Source: JAIBBG01 sp043748015
GTDB lineage: Bacteria > Bacteroidota > Bacteroidia > Flavobacteriales_D > Sanyastnellaceae
Assembly: GCA_043748015.1 (NCBI GenBank)
Contig: JAYTOA010000169.1
Coordinates: forward strand, 18,523 to 82,522
Reading direction: 5' to 3'
Length of the DNA stretch: 64,000 nt
Positions 53,488-63,100 of this stretch are shown piece by piece; the first letter of the stretch is position 1, and every line of letters starts with the position of its first letter. Position numbers and translations under genes: made by a program. The notes beneath the pieces were generated by a model, which saw only the letters and a list, made by a program, of their open reading frames with translations, was not told the DNA's origin and did not search any database.

Positions 53488-54882
53488 ATGGATTTTAGAA
53501 TAGAAAAAGACACCATGGGCGAAGTGAAGGTTCCCGCCAACGCATACTGGGGAGCGCAGACAGAACGCTCGCGTAACAATTTTAAAATTGGACCCGAGGC
53601 TTCTATGCCGAAGGAAATTATACGTGCATTTGCGATATTGAAGAAGGCGGCGGCGCATACGAATTGTGAACTTGGAATTCTTCCAGAAGATAAACGCGAC
53701 GCTATCAGCGCAGTGTGTGATGAAATTCTAGCGGGTAAACTGGATGATCAGTTTCCGCTGGTCATCTGGCAAACGGGAAGCGGCACACAGAGCAATATGA
53801 ACTTGAATGAGGTAATAGCAAATCGCGCTCATGTGCTTGCCGGAGGAAAACTAGGAGACACAACCATGTTGCTCGGTGCTAATGACGATGTGAATAAATC
53901 GCAATCGTCTAACGACACTTACCCGACAGCAATGCATGTCGCTGCCTATGAATCGGTGATGAAAAAAACCATTCCGGGAGTTGAACAATTGCGTGATACC
54001 CTCGCGAAAAAAAGCGCCGAGTTTATGGGTGTTGTGAAGATCGGACGCACACATTTGATGGATGCAACCCCTGTTACACTAGGCCAAGAAATCAGCGGAT
54101 ATGTAGCTCAACTCAATCACGGATTACGCGCTTTGAAAAACACCCTGTCGCATCTTGGTGAAATAGCGCTCGGCGGCACTGCTGTTGGCACCGGACTCAA
54201 TGCACCGAAGGGCTATTCGGAACTTGTCGCAAAAAAAATTGCACATTTCAGCGGACTTCCTTTCACAACTGCTCCAAATAAATTCGAAGCACTTGCAGCG
54301 CATGATGGCATCGTTGAATCGCATGGCGCTTTGAAACAACTTGCTGTTTCTCTTAACAAAATCGCTAACGACATCAGAATGATGGCCAGTGGTCCACGCA
54401 GTGGAATTGGTGAAATTCACATTCCCGAAAACGAACCGGGATCGAGTATTATGCCCGGAAAAGTAAACCCAACGCAATGCGAAGCTCTTACGATGGTTTG
54501 CGCACAAGTGATGGGAAACGACGTCGCCATTACTATTGGCGGAACACAAGGACATTATGAGTTGAATGTATTCAAACCAATGATGGCCTACAACTTTTTG
54601 CAAAGCGCTGAATTGCTTGGCGATGCTTGCGTGTCGTTTGATCTTCATTGCGCATCAGGCATTGAACCGAACTACGAACGCATTCAACAACTGGTAGATA
54701 GTTCGCTGATGCTTGTGACTGCGCTCAACACGAAAATCGGGTATTATAAAGCAGCGGAAATTGCCAAGTGCGCGCATAAGAACGGAACCACTTTGAAGGA
54801 AGAAGCTGTTCGACTTGGATACGTTACACCCGCTCAATATGACGAGTGGGTGGTACCTTCGAAAATGGTCGGGAATCTTTGA
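53488..54882 (+). CDS. fumC: Class II fumarate hydratase
   Basis: 464 residues. The superfamily signature GSSIMPGKVNPTQCE is exact and carries the catalytic-loop Ser. Also visible are ANAYWGAQTERSRNNFKIG, WQTGSGTQSNMNLNEVIANRA, SSNDTYPTAMHVAA, and KIGRTHLMDATPVTLGQE with the catalytic His. It interconverts fumarate and malate in the TCA cycle, with no iron-sulfur cluster. Monocistronic in appearance; the two-component genes follow with their own promoter. Confidence 0.97.
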   Translation: MDFRIEKDTMGEVKVPANAYWGAQTERSRNNFKIGPEASMPKEIIRAFAILKKAAAHTNCELGILPEDKRDAISAVCDEILAGKLDDQFPLVIWQTGSGTQSNMNLNEVIANRAHVLAGGKLGDTTMLLGANDDVNKSQSSNDTYPTAMHVAAYESVMKKTIPGVEQLRDTLAKKSAEFMGVVKIGRTHLMDATPVTLGQEISGYVAQLNHGLRALKNTLSHLGEIALGGTAVGTGLNAPKGYSELVAKKIAHFSGLPFTTAPNKFEALAAHDGIVESHGALKQLAVSLNKIANDIRMMASGPRSGIGEIHIPENEPGSSIMPGKVNPTQCEALTMVCAQVMGNDVAITIGGTQGHYELNVFKPMMAYNFLQSAELLGDACVSFDLHCASGIEPNYERIQQLVDSSLMLVTALNTKIGYYKAAEIAKCAHKNGTTLKEEAVRLGYVTPAQYDEWVVPSKMVGNL

Positions 54883-54903
54883 GAAATCGTTACTTCTTCT
54901 TCG

Positions 54904-54921
54904 CTTGTCGTGGTCGACAAG
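54904..54921. other. Perfect hairpin in the fumC/response-regulator gap
   Basis: CTTGTCG (54904-54910) and CGACAAG (54915-54921) form a 7-bp stem with loop TGGT, just upstream of the TTCTAA repeats. There is no T-tract, so it is a weak terminator candidate or part of the regulatory region. Confidence 0.4.
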
Positions 54922-54925
54922 TAAA

Positions 54926-54960
54926 TTCTAAGTTTCTTCTAAATTCATCGTTCATCTTTG
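54926..54960 (+). promoter_or_regulatory. Response-regulator operon promoter with TTCTAA direct repeats
   Basis: TTCTAA occurs at 54926-54931 and 54937-54942 (11 bp start to start), followed 10 bp later by a -7-like CATCTTTG (54953-54960; one mismatch to TAnnTTTG). The repeats cover the -33 region. Almost the same element precedes the PepSY-like gene (56917-56950). The start codon at 54965 lies at about the predicted transcript start, so the mRNA would be leaderless or nearly so. Confidence 0.6.
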
Positions 54961-54964
54961 TGAA

Positions 54965-55639
54965 GTGAAAATTCTCATTATTGAAGATGAAAAAGAATTG
55001 GCGCTGAGTATTTCAGAATATCTCAGCGCTGAAAACTATCGTTGTGAATTTGCAGAGGACTTTTCCATTGCTAAAGAAAAAATAGAGTCTCACGATTACG
55101 ATTGCATCTTACTTGATCTGATGCTGCCCGGAGGTGATGGGCTGAAAATTCTTGAGTACATCAAAAAGCTTGGAAAGCAAGATGGTGTCATCATCATTTC
55201 TGCAAAGGACTCACTCGATGATAAGATCAAGGGCTTGCAAATTGGTGCGGATGACTACCTCCCAAAACCATTTCACATGTCGGAACTCAATGCGAGAATA
55301 TATTCTATCATCCGCAGAAAGAATTTCGACAACAACAACAAAATTCTCATCAATGAAATTGAAATAGATCTTCCGGGTAAGGCTATTTGCGTGCTCGGCA
55401 ACAATGTACCGCTGACCAAAAAAGAATTCGAACTCTTGCTATTTATGGTTGGAAACAAAAACAGAGTGATCTCCAAAAGCGCCCTCGCAGAGCATCTTTC
55501 CGGAGATATGGCGGACATGATGGATAACCACGGCTTCGTATATGCACACATCAAAAATCTGAAGAAAAAACTGGCAGATGCCGGTTGCACCGATTATATA
55601 AAAACTGTTTACGGCACAGGTTATAAATGGGAGTCATGA
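54965..55639 (+). CDS. OmpR-family response regulator
   Basis: 224 residues from a GTG. The receiver has acidic residues in ILIIEDEKE, the phosphoacceptor Asp in CILLDLMLPGGDG (~51), Ser in IIISAKDS and Lys in YLPKPF. The C-terminal winged helix (~125-224) has the OmpR/PhoB layout ending VYGTGYKWES. It probably responds to the kinase encoded next (ATGA overlap at 55636) and binds TTCTAA-N5-TTCTAA, which has the 11-bp period typical of this family's direct repeats. The input signal is unknown. Confidence 0.92.
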   Translation: MKILIIEDEKELALSISEYLSAENYRCEFAEDFSIAKEKIESHDYDCILLDLMLPGGDGLKILEYIKKLGKQDGVIIISAKDSLDDKIKGLQIGADDYLPKPFHMSELNARIYSIIRRKNFDNNNKILINEIEIDLPGKAICVLGNNVPLTKKEFELLLFMVGNKNRVISKSALAEHLSGDMADMMDNHGFVYAHIKNLKKKLADAGCTDYIKTVYGTGYKWES

Positions 55640-56901
55640 AGAAACTTCTCAATAAAACAATGATGTATTACGCGCTGACGGCTGCTATTTTATTGCTGCT
55701 GACTGCACCGTTGTTTTTTATGGTGATGAAAACCGTATACCTGGAAGACATCGAAGAAGAGATCATGCAACGTCAATCTGATTTTCTCAACTTTGAATTG
55801 GCTGATCTTAAAGAATCCGATATAACCAATTGGAATCGATTTTCTCTCGACTTCAATATTCTCAACGACTCCATTGATGCGCCGTTGGATGTGCTGATCA
55901 ATGAGACTTTTCACAATACCAACGAAAACGAAGACGAACTTTTCCGTGTGATTTATTCTAAAGTAGAGATTGATGGAAAACCACACATTATAAGGGTGAG
56001 GCGCAACACGCTGGATACAGACGACATTATTGAAACAACACTCGTACTCTATTTGATCGTTGTCGCCATACTCATTTTTGTATTGATCATTGTTTCCCGC
56101 ATCATTTCGGGAAAGCTGTGGAAACCGTTCTACGAAACATTGAATGTTATTGAAGTCTTCAATCTTGAAAAAAATACGCTCCCGGCTTTCAGTTCAACAA
56201 GCACAAAAGAGTTTCAACAATTGAATACTTCATTGGAAAAATTGATCACGCAAAATCTTCAGGCTTATCAACGTGAAAAAGAATTCACTGAAAATGCATC
56301 TCATGAATTACAAACACCACTTGCAATCTTTCAGTCGAAACTTGACCTCTTGTTGCAAGATCCTTCCATCACCGATGCGCAGGCCGCCATTATTCAGCGC
56401 CTGTACGACGCCTCATCAAGACTTACACGCATCAACAAAAACCTGCTGCTGCTTTCAAAAATAGAAAACGGAAAAAACTTCGATTCGGAATCGCTCGACA
56501 TTAACAATATGCTGCATGAAGTAATTCCATATTTCACAGAACAGGCAGAAGAAAAAAACCTCAGGATAGAAGTTGATCTCAAGGAAAAGATTGAAGTGAA
56601 AGGCAACAAGGTGCTCATGGAAATACTCATGAATAACCTTCTGCTGAACGCGATTAAACACAACAAACGCGATGGCGCCATTTATATCAAGACATCCGGC
56701 ATGACGCTCTCTATCGCCAACTCCGGTAGCCCGGAAGCATTACAAACAGACAATTTGTTTCGCCGTTTTTCAAAAAACACCAACTCCACACAAGGCACTG
56801 GCCTGGGTCTTGCCATCATCCGGAAGATTGCCACCATCAATCTCTGGCAGGTGCAATATGAATTCGAAAATCAACTACATACCTTCATGGTAAAATTTTA
56901 A
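55636..56901 (+). CDS. Sensor histidine kinase (HisKA type)
   Basis: 421 residues. Two membrane segments (~9-31 and ~135-157) frame a periplasmic sensor loop of ~100 residues with no recognised domain. The HisKA box is FTENASHELQTPLAIFQSKLD with the phosphorylated His; the ATPase has the N box NNLLLNAIKHN, the G1-like LSIANSGSPEA (Asn in place of the usual Asp) and the G2 box QGTGLGLAIIRKIA. The ATG at 55636 overlaps the regulator stop (ATGA); an ATG three codons upstream (55627) is possible. It forms an operon with the regulator. Confidence 0.92.
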   Translation: MKKLLNKTMMYYALTAAILLLLTAPLFFMVMKTVYLEDIEEEIMQRQSDFLNFELADLKESDITNWNRFSLDFNILNDSIDAPLDVLINETFHNTNENEDELFRVIYSKVEIDGKPHIIRVRRNTLDTDDIIETTLVLYLIVVAILIFVLIIVSRIISGKLWKPFYETLNVIEVFNLEKNTLPAFSSTSTKEFQQLNTSLEKLITQNLQAYQREKEFTENASHELQTPLAIFQSKLDLLLQDPSITDAQAAIIQRLYDASSRLTRINKNLLLLSKIENGKNFDSESLDINNMLHEVIPYFTEQAEEKNLRIEVDLKEKIEVKGNKVLMEILMNNLLLNAIKHNKRDGAIYIKTSGMTLSIANSGSPEALQTDNLFRRFSKNTNSTQGTGLGLAIIRKIATINLWQVQYEFENQLHTFMVKF

Positions 56902-56908
56902 AGACTTA

Positions 56909-56950
56909 TTCTAAAATTCTAATTTTATTCTAATTCATTGCTTGCATTTG
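56909..56950 (+). promoter_or_regulatory. PepSY-like gene promoter with TTCTAA direct repeats
   Basis: TTCTAA occurs at 56909-56914, 56917-56922 and 56928-56933. The last two are 11 bp apart, followed 9 bp later by a -7-like TGCATTTG (56943-56950). Spacing and flanking bases (TTCAT after the second repeat) closely match the response-regulator promoter at 54926. The PepSY-like ATG is at 56978. Confidence 0.62.
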
Positions 56951-56977
56951 TATCACATTATAAAAAATATCAAAAAC

Positions 56978-57502
56978 ATGAAAACACTCATTGCCATAGT
57001 TGCGCTGACATTCACAACGAATTGTCTGTTCGCACAGAAAATCAAAGCTGATCAAGTACCTGCTCCTGTTGCTAAATCATTTGCTGCAAAACATCCAGAT
57101 GTTAAGGCCGAGAAGTGGGAAAAAGAAGGAGATAACTACGAAGTGGAGTTTGACGCTAAAGAAGGCGAAACTTCTCTCCTGATAGATTCCAAAGGAAACA
57201 TAATGGAAACAGAAGTTGAAATGGATGTTGCTCAATTACCTCAAGCTGCCAAAGATTATATCGCCACACATTATAAAGAGCTTAAGATTAAGGAGTGCGC
57301 CAAAATTACTGATGCACATAAAGTAGTAACATACGAAGCTGAAGTGAAAGAAATGGACTTGATATTTGACGCTAAAGGAAACTTTATTAAAGAAGTTAAA
57401 GAAGAGCACGGCGACAAAGGCGATGACGACAAAGAGCACATGGATAAGAAAGAGGGAAAGGAACAACATGAGCATATGGACAAGAAAGAACCTAAAAAAT
57501 AA
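56978..57502 (+). CDS. PepSY-like periplasmic protein with charged tail
   Basis: 174 residues. The signal peptide is MKTLIAIVALTFTTNCLFA, from the ATG at 56978; the frame extends to 56942 without conservation and would cover the promoter. The domain is a PepSY-like (DUF2874) alpha+beta fold: VPAPVAKSFAAKHPDVKAEK, EKEGDNYEVEF, LLIDSKGNIMETEVEMDV, LPQAAKDYIATHYKELKIKE, then a second half-repeat. The C terminus is very acidic and His/Met-rich, with EHMDKKE twice. It follows the two-component genes and shares their operator, so it is the best candidate target. The role may be metal or stress sensing, but this is inference. Confidence 0.82.
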   Translation: MKTLIAIVALTFTTNCLFAQKIKADQVPAPVAKSFAAKHPDVKAEKWEKEGDNYEVEFDAKEGETSLLIDSKGNIMETEVEMDVAQLPQAAKDYIATHYKELKIKECAKITDAHKVVTYEAEVKEMDLIFDAKGNFIKEVKEEHGDKGDDDKEHMDKKEGKEQHEHMDKKEPKK

Positions 57503-57509
57503 TTCTCCG

Positions 57510-57541
57510 GAAGGTCATCGAAAATGATGGCCTTCTTTTTT
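57510..57541 (+). terminator. Rho-independent terminator after the PepSY-like gene
   Basis: A 10-bp stem (GAAGGTCATC / GATGGCCTTC, one G-T pair) with loop GAAAAT is followed by six Ts. It may also serve the convergent priA gene. Confidence 0.85.
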
Positions 57542-57568
57542 GTCCAAAACTTCGCTGCTTAACGAGAG

Positions 57569-60040
57569 CTAGACAGGATCGACATCCACACTCAACCGCA
57601 CCTGTTTGAATTCAGGTTGACGCAATGCTTGCTTGATCTGATCAATGATGCGATGTTTTAGTTCTGCACTCTCTGCCTTTTTATCAAGTCGAATCAAAAA
57701 TTGCTGCAAGTAGTAATTATTGATGCGCGGGATGTATGGTTTTTCCGGACCTAACAAATGATCGTTGAGTTGAGGCTGCAATAATTTGCCAATCATCACT
57801 GCTGCCCTATTCGCCACATCATCTTCTTTGTGCTTCAATGTGATGCGCATCAATCGCATGAATGGCGGATATGCAAATTGATATCGCTCTTTGATTTCCC
57901 TCTCATAGAATTCTTTATAGTCTCCTTTGATCACCAAGTCCAAAAGCCAATGCTCGGGATTGTATGTCTGCACCAGAACACGTCCACGCTTAATCTTTCT
58001 TCCTGCTCTACCTGCCACCTGCATCATAATTTGAAAACTACGTTCGATAGATCTGAAGTCGGGATAGTTCATCATTTTGTCGGCATTCAAAATTCCTACA
58101 AGAGAAACATTGTCGAAGTCGAGTCCCTTTGTAACCATTTGCGTTCCCACCAAAACATTGGTGTGACCATTTTCAAAATCACTGATGATTTTCTGATAAC
58201 TCGACTTACTTCTGGTGGTGTCAAAATCCATTCGCTGAATACTCGCCTCAGGAATAAACGATGCGAGATCTTCCTCAATTTTCTCCGTGCCAAATCCCAA
58301 CATCTTCATGTCGACACTTCCACACACATGACACGCAGGCACAGGAGGAATCCCATAGCCGCAATAGTGGCACTTCAATAAAACTGATTGTTTGTGATAC
58401 GTAAGACTTACATCGCATCGCGTACATGAAGGCACCCATCCACATGATTCACATTCCCACAACGGAGTATAGCCTCTGCGATTTTGAAACAGTATTACTT
58501 GCTCTCCTGCTGCAACAGCAGAGCGAACTTCTTCCAGCAATTGTGAACTGAAGTTGTTTTTCATGGTCTTCGCTTTGATCTCCTTTCGTAAATCACAAAG
58601 CACAACTTCCGGCAATGCAATACCACCAAAACGTTCGCTCAATGTCACCAATCCATACCTATTGTGTGTTGCATTGAAATAAGATTCGATGGCAGGCGTC
58701 GCGCTGCCCAGTAGAACTTTTGCATCGAACTGTTTTGAAAGCCACAGCGCTGTATCCCGCGCATGATAACGCGGCGCCGGATCATGTTGCTTGAAACTAT
58801 GCTCGTGTTCTTCATCCACTATCACTAATCCCAACCTTGTAAACGGAAGAAACAATGAGCTGCGCGCACCCAAAATAATATCACACTCTCCCGGAATATT
58901 GCTCAACACTTTGTTCCAAACCTCAGTGCGTTCATTGTCGCTGTAACCACTGTGATAAACACCAACGCGCTTTCCGAAAAATTTACGCAAACGATGAATA
59001 ATCTGCGTTGTCAAAGCAATTTCAGGAAGTAGAAAAAGTACCTGCTTCTTTTCTGCAAGTGTCTTCTCGATAAGAGAAGAATAAATTTCCGTTTTACCAC
59101 TTGAAGTAACTCCATGCAACAAACAAACATCTTTCTCCTTCCAAACTTCAACAATACTACTATACGCCTCACTCTGAGCCACAGACAAAGGTTTTGGCTT
59201 GTCTGACGCCAATAAATGTTGAGGCAATCTTCCAATTTCCTTGGTGTGTAGTTCAAATATTTGCTTCTCAATCATCGCCGTAACGGTCGACGATGAAACT
59301 TGCTCCTTCTGCAATTTCAATCTTTCAAGCGAAGAATTTTTTCCACTATCCCAGTCCGACATTCGCAAAAAAACCAGCAGTGCATCACTTTGTTTTTGCG
59401 CCTTTCTTTTTTCAAGCTCAGCAAAAACCTGTTGCAATTTTTCTTCGCTATCAGCGGCAGCACCCAACTTCAATATTTCTACAACCTTCGGTTTGAATTT
59501 TTCCTTAATCTCTTCTTCACTATTGATGACACCTTTTTCAATCAACCCTTTTAGAATTGGCATCACATTTTTCAACTCAAGCACATCGCTTACATCATTC
59601 AAAGTCATTCTTCCCCGAGCCTTCATCGATTGAATGATGATAAATTCTTTATCCGTCCATTCTTCTTCTTCAAAATCGAGGTTCAGTGCGAACTTGGTTT
59701 CGCTCGAAAGCTTGAGTCCGGAAGGAACTGCAGCGTTCATCACCTCTCCCAAAGTGCAGCTGTAATAATTTGAAATCCATTCCCACAAGAGCAATTGCTT
59801 TTCATGAATCATTGGAAATTCATCCAATATGCTTTCGAGGTACTTTGCCGAATATTCTCTTGGAGCTCTTTCGTGAATAGTACGGATAATGCCTGTGAGT
59901 AATTTGCTTTTACCGAGCGGAACAACCACGCGTTGACCCACCTTGACATCATCATTCATCACTTTCGGAACACGATATGTCAACGTACCCGGCAACGCCA
60001 GGGGAACGATGACATCGATAAATTTCGTGATGTGCTCCAT
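57569..60040 (-). CDS. priA: Primosomal protein N' (replication restart helicase)
   Basis: 823 residues from the ATG at 60040 (MEHITKFIDVIVPLALPGTL). Helicase motifs are Walker A LLHGVTSSGKTEIYSSL, DEEHEHSFKQ (motif II), LLGSATPAIESY, and QNRRGYTPLWEC opening the zinc region with eight Cys (CESCGWVPSCTRC and KCHYCGYGIPPVPACHVCGS), and later VGTQMVTKGLDFDNVSLVGI with QVAGRAGR. PriA reloads the replication fork. A longer reading to 60169 overlaps a terminator and is rejected. Confidence 0.96.
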   Translation of the reverse strand: MEHITKFIDVIVPLALPGTLTYRVPKVMNDDVKVGQRVVVPLGKSKLLTGIIRTIHERAPREYSAKYLESILDEFPMIHEKQLLLWEWISNYYSCTLGEVMNAAVPSGLKLSSETKFALNLDFEEEEWTDKEFIIIQSMKARGRMTLNDVSDVLELKNVMPILKGLIEKGVINSEEEIKEKFKPKVVEILKLGAAADSEEKLQQVFAELEKRKAQKQSDALLVFLRMSDWDSGKNSSLERLKLQKEQVSSSTVTAMIEKQIFELHTKEIGRLPQHLLASDKPKPLSVAQSEAYSSIVEVWKEKDVCLLHGVTSSGKTEIYSSLIEKTLAEKKQVLFLLPEIALTTQIIHRLRKFFGKRVGVYHSGYSDNERTEVWNKVLSNIPGECDIILGARSSLFLPFTRLGLVIVDEEHEHSFKQHDPAPRYHARDTALWLSKQFDAKVLLGSATPAIESYFNATHNRYGLVTLSERFGGIALPEVVLCDLRKEIKAKTMKNNFSSQLLEEVRSAVAAGEQVILFQNRRGYTPLWECESCGWVPSCTRCDVSLTYHKQSVLLKCHYCGYGIPPVPACHVCGSVDMKMLGFGTEKIEEDLASFIPEASIQRMDFDTTRSKSSYQKIISDFENGHTNVLVGTQMVTKGLDFDNVSLVGILNADKMMNYPDFRSIERSFQIMMQVAGRAGRKIKRGRVLVQTYNPEHWLLDLVIKGDYKEFYEREIKERYQFAYPPFMRLMRITLKHKEDDVANRAAVMIGKLLQPQLNDHLLGPEKPYIPRINNYYLQQFLIRLDKKAESAELKHRIIDQIKQALRQPEFKQVRLSVDVDPV

Positions 60041-60123
60041 GTGGGCGCAAGTTAATCCCGCATTGGGAATACTATGTGCAATACGTGAGGCATTCTCAAA
60101 TTCAGTCGTTTGAAAATTTAGTA

Positions 60124-60150
60124 AATAAAAAGGGCGACAAATCGTCGCCC
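60124..60150 (-). terminator. Rho-independent terminator of the HYR-repeat gene
   Basis: On the minus strand GGGCGAC / GTCGCCC (7-bp perfect stem, loop GATTT) is followed by TTTTTATTTA. It begins 23 bp after the stop codon of the gene at 60173 and lies upstream of priA. Confidence 0.85.
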
Positions 60151-60172
60151 TTTCAAAGATCAAGATCAATTA

Positions 60173-63100
60173 CTATCTGATGATTGCCAAACTCTTTGTG
60201 AGTCTTTCTTCACCATTCGTAAATCTGATTAAATAAACTGCGTCTTTCAAGTGAGTAATGTCGAGCACGAACTGGCGCTCTTCATCCATTTTCATATCAC
60301 CCGAATAAATGGTTTCTACATGTCTTCCGGTAATATCAAAAACTTCAATGTTCCATCTCGAATTGCTGTTGGCTCTTGTACGGATATTCACATCAGAAGC
60401 TGATGCTTGCCACGCATAAAGCGAAGCGTTGTTTGTAGCCATAGCTTCAGGTGTCACGAAGGTGATTGTCTGCTCATGACATTCCTCATTGCCGGTGCAA
60501 TCTGTTGCGCACCACGTGCGGGTAATTGTTGGGCAATCTGGCGAACCTCCACCAACTAATTCTGTAAAGACAACAACGACGTCATTGTCGCAATTATCAC
60601 TCACCGTAATAATCGGAGCTACCGGTGCTTCATCAGTACAATCCAATTCCATGTCGGCAGGGTATTCGCTCAAAACCGGTGCATGCAAATCTGAGATTGT
60701 GATAACCTGCACTTCCTGAGAAACATTGCCGCATTCATCAATAGCGGTCCATCTGCGTGTGAAATAAGTAGTGCATCCTATTGCTTCAGTCGTTGCAGTG
60801 AGTGTAATTTCAGGAAGAGAAGAACAATCATCAAGTGCAAATACCGGTGCCGGCGGAATGGCGTCTAGGCAATCAATCGTCATGTCTAACGGCACACCAA
60901 ATAATACTGGTGCAGTATTGTCTTCTACTGTTATCAGAGAAGAAGCAAAATTGCTATTCCCACAACCATCACTGATTGTCCAAGTACGTAGAAGTGAATA
61001 TGAGTTAGCACAACTTCCCAATGTAATTTCTTCACTTAATGAAATCGTGACGTTGGAACAGTCATCCGTGAACTCTATTGCATAACTGTCCGGTGTAGGA
61101 ATTTCCGAGCATGTCATTGTAACAGCTGCTGGTGGCAATGTGCTTTGATTGAATTGAGGAATCTCGTTGTCTTCCATATCAATAATCTGAATGGCTTCCG
61201 ATGAATTTCCACAAGCATCCGTTGCCATGTAGGTTCGTATCAAACCACCGGCGCATTCATCTTCAAAGAATTCATCAGCGTATATAACCGATACACTTCC
61301 ACAATTGTCGAATGCAGAAACAAACACTCCGTTTGATTCAACGCACGATAACGTGATGTTCAGGAAGAAATCAAGAAACTCCGGTGCTTGTGTATCAGAT
61401 ACAGTGATCGTCTGTGTGTAGTTGCTTTCATTACCGCAAAAATCCGAAGCTGTGAAAATTCTTTCGATGGTATAATTCGATGGACAAGAACCAGTGGTGA
61501 TCAAAATATTCACTGAAACTTCTGTCGCCCCTGAACACTCGTCCTCAGCAATTGGCATGATCATTTCCGGAATTTCATCTGTGCAAGAAATATTCATGTC
61601 TTCAAGAACACTAACAAAAACAGGAGCGTCATGATCTTCAAAGGTGATCTCTTGCACGTGCATTGAAGAATTGCCGCAATCATCCGATGCGATATAAGTT
61701 CTCAAAATCTGGTAGCCACAACTTCCACCAAGAAACTCATCAGTAGTTTCGATTGTCACAACACCACAATTGTCAATTGCCGTTGCATTCATCGCAGAAG
61801 GAACATCATCACCACAATTCAATGTCACGTTTGCCGGAGTTTCTGTGAAAACCGGTGCCTGATTATCCACAACGTGCATCATCATATCAATGAATGTTCG
61901 GTTGCCACATTCGTCTTGTCCAATCCAGGTGTAAATTATATCGTAAGTGCCGGGACATGTTGATGCCAACAGATCAGATTGCAGGGTCACTGTTACTTCA
62001 GAGCAATTATCCGTGAACATAACATTATCAGCATTGATGACCGGAATATTATCACAGTTCACCGTCATAGTCTCCGGATTGAACTGCGCCACTGGTGCAG
62101 CTGTATCCACCAATGTTATTGTCTGCATCGCTGTAGCCGTATTTCCGCATCCGTCGGTGGCTGTGAACATGCGCATATAACTTCCTGCGCAGTCACCAAC
62201 CATTCCAATTTCAGTTGTAACAACAAGGCTCGAGCAATCGTCCATTGCCACAGGATCTAACAATTCAATTATGTCGCCACACATAGCTGTAATATCAGCC
62301 GGCACAAAGGTGAAATACGGCGCCTGATCGTCAAGGACTGTGATTTCCTGCGTCATCTCCTTTGCATTGCCGCATTCATCCGTAACTGTCCAAACGCGAA
62401 CAAAGATGTATCCGCAAGGTAACTCTTCTGTTTTTGCATGAAGTGAAACATTGATATTCTCAGGCGATGAACAATTATCAATTGCGGTAATCACTGCTGC
62501 TTCTATTGGGTCACCACAATTGACAGTTGTGTCAGCGGGAACACCAAAAACTTCTGGCAGTTCTTCATCCACCACATAAATTGTCCATGTTGAATCCACT
62601 GAATTTCCGCATGCATCGGTAAAAGTCCATTTGCGATTCAAATTGTAACTGTTCGGACAAACTCCTTGGTCAGTGGTCTCTTCAAATAGCGTTGTCACAT
62701 TTCCGCAATCGTCAGAAAATGTTACGTTGGCTGATTCTATCGATGGGACATCAGAACAACTCACAGTCATATCAACCGGAAACGATGTGATGACAGGAGG
62801 TTCAGTATCTGTGATGCTGATCTCCTGATCAACAGTTGCACTGTTGCCACAATCATCCGTTGCAGTCCAGTGACGAATAAATCCTCCGGTACAACCTGTA
62901 GTTCCAACCTCATCAATAAATGTAATGGTAACTTCCGAACAATTGTCTTCAGCTATAGGTTGGTCAAGTGGATTTCCCTCACCGCCATCGCAGGTTAATA
63001 CAACCGGACCGGGAACGAATGTGAACACCGGTGCTTCGGTATCGCTGAAATTAATTATCTGTGTTGCGGTTGCTGTATTGCCACAACCATCTGTTGCAGT

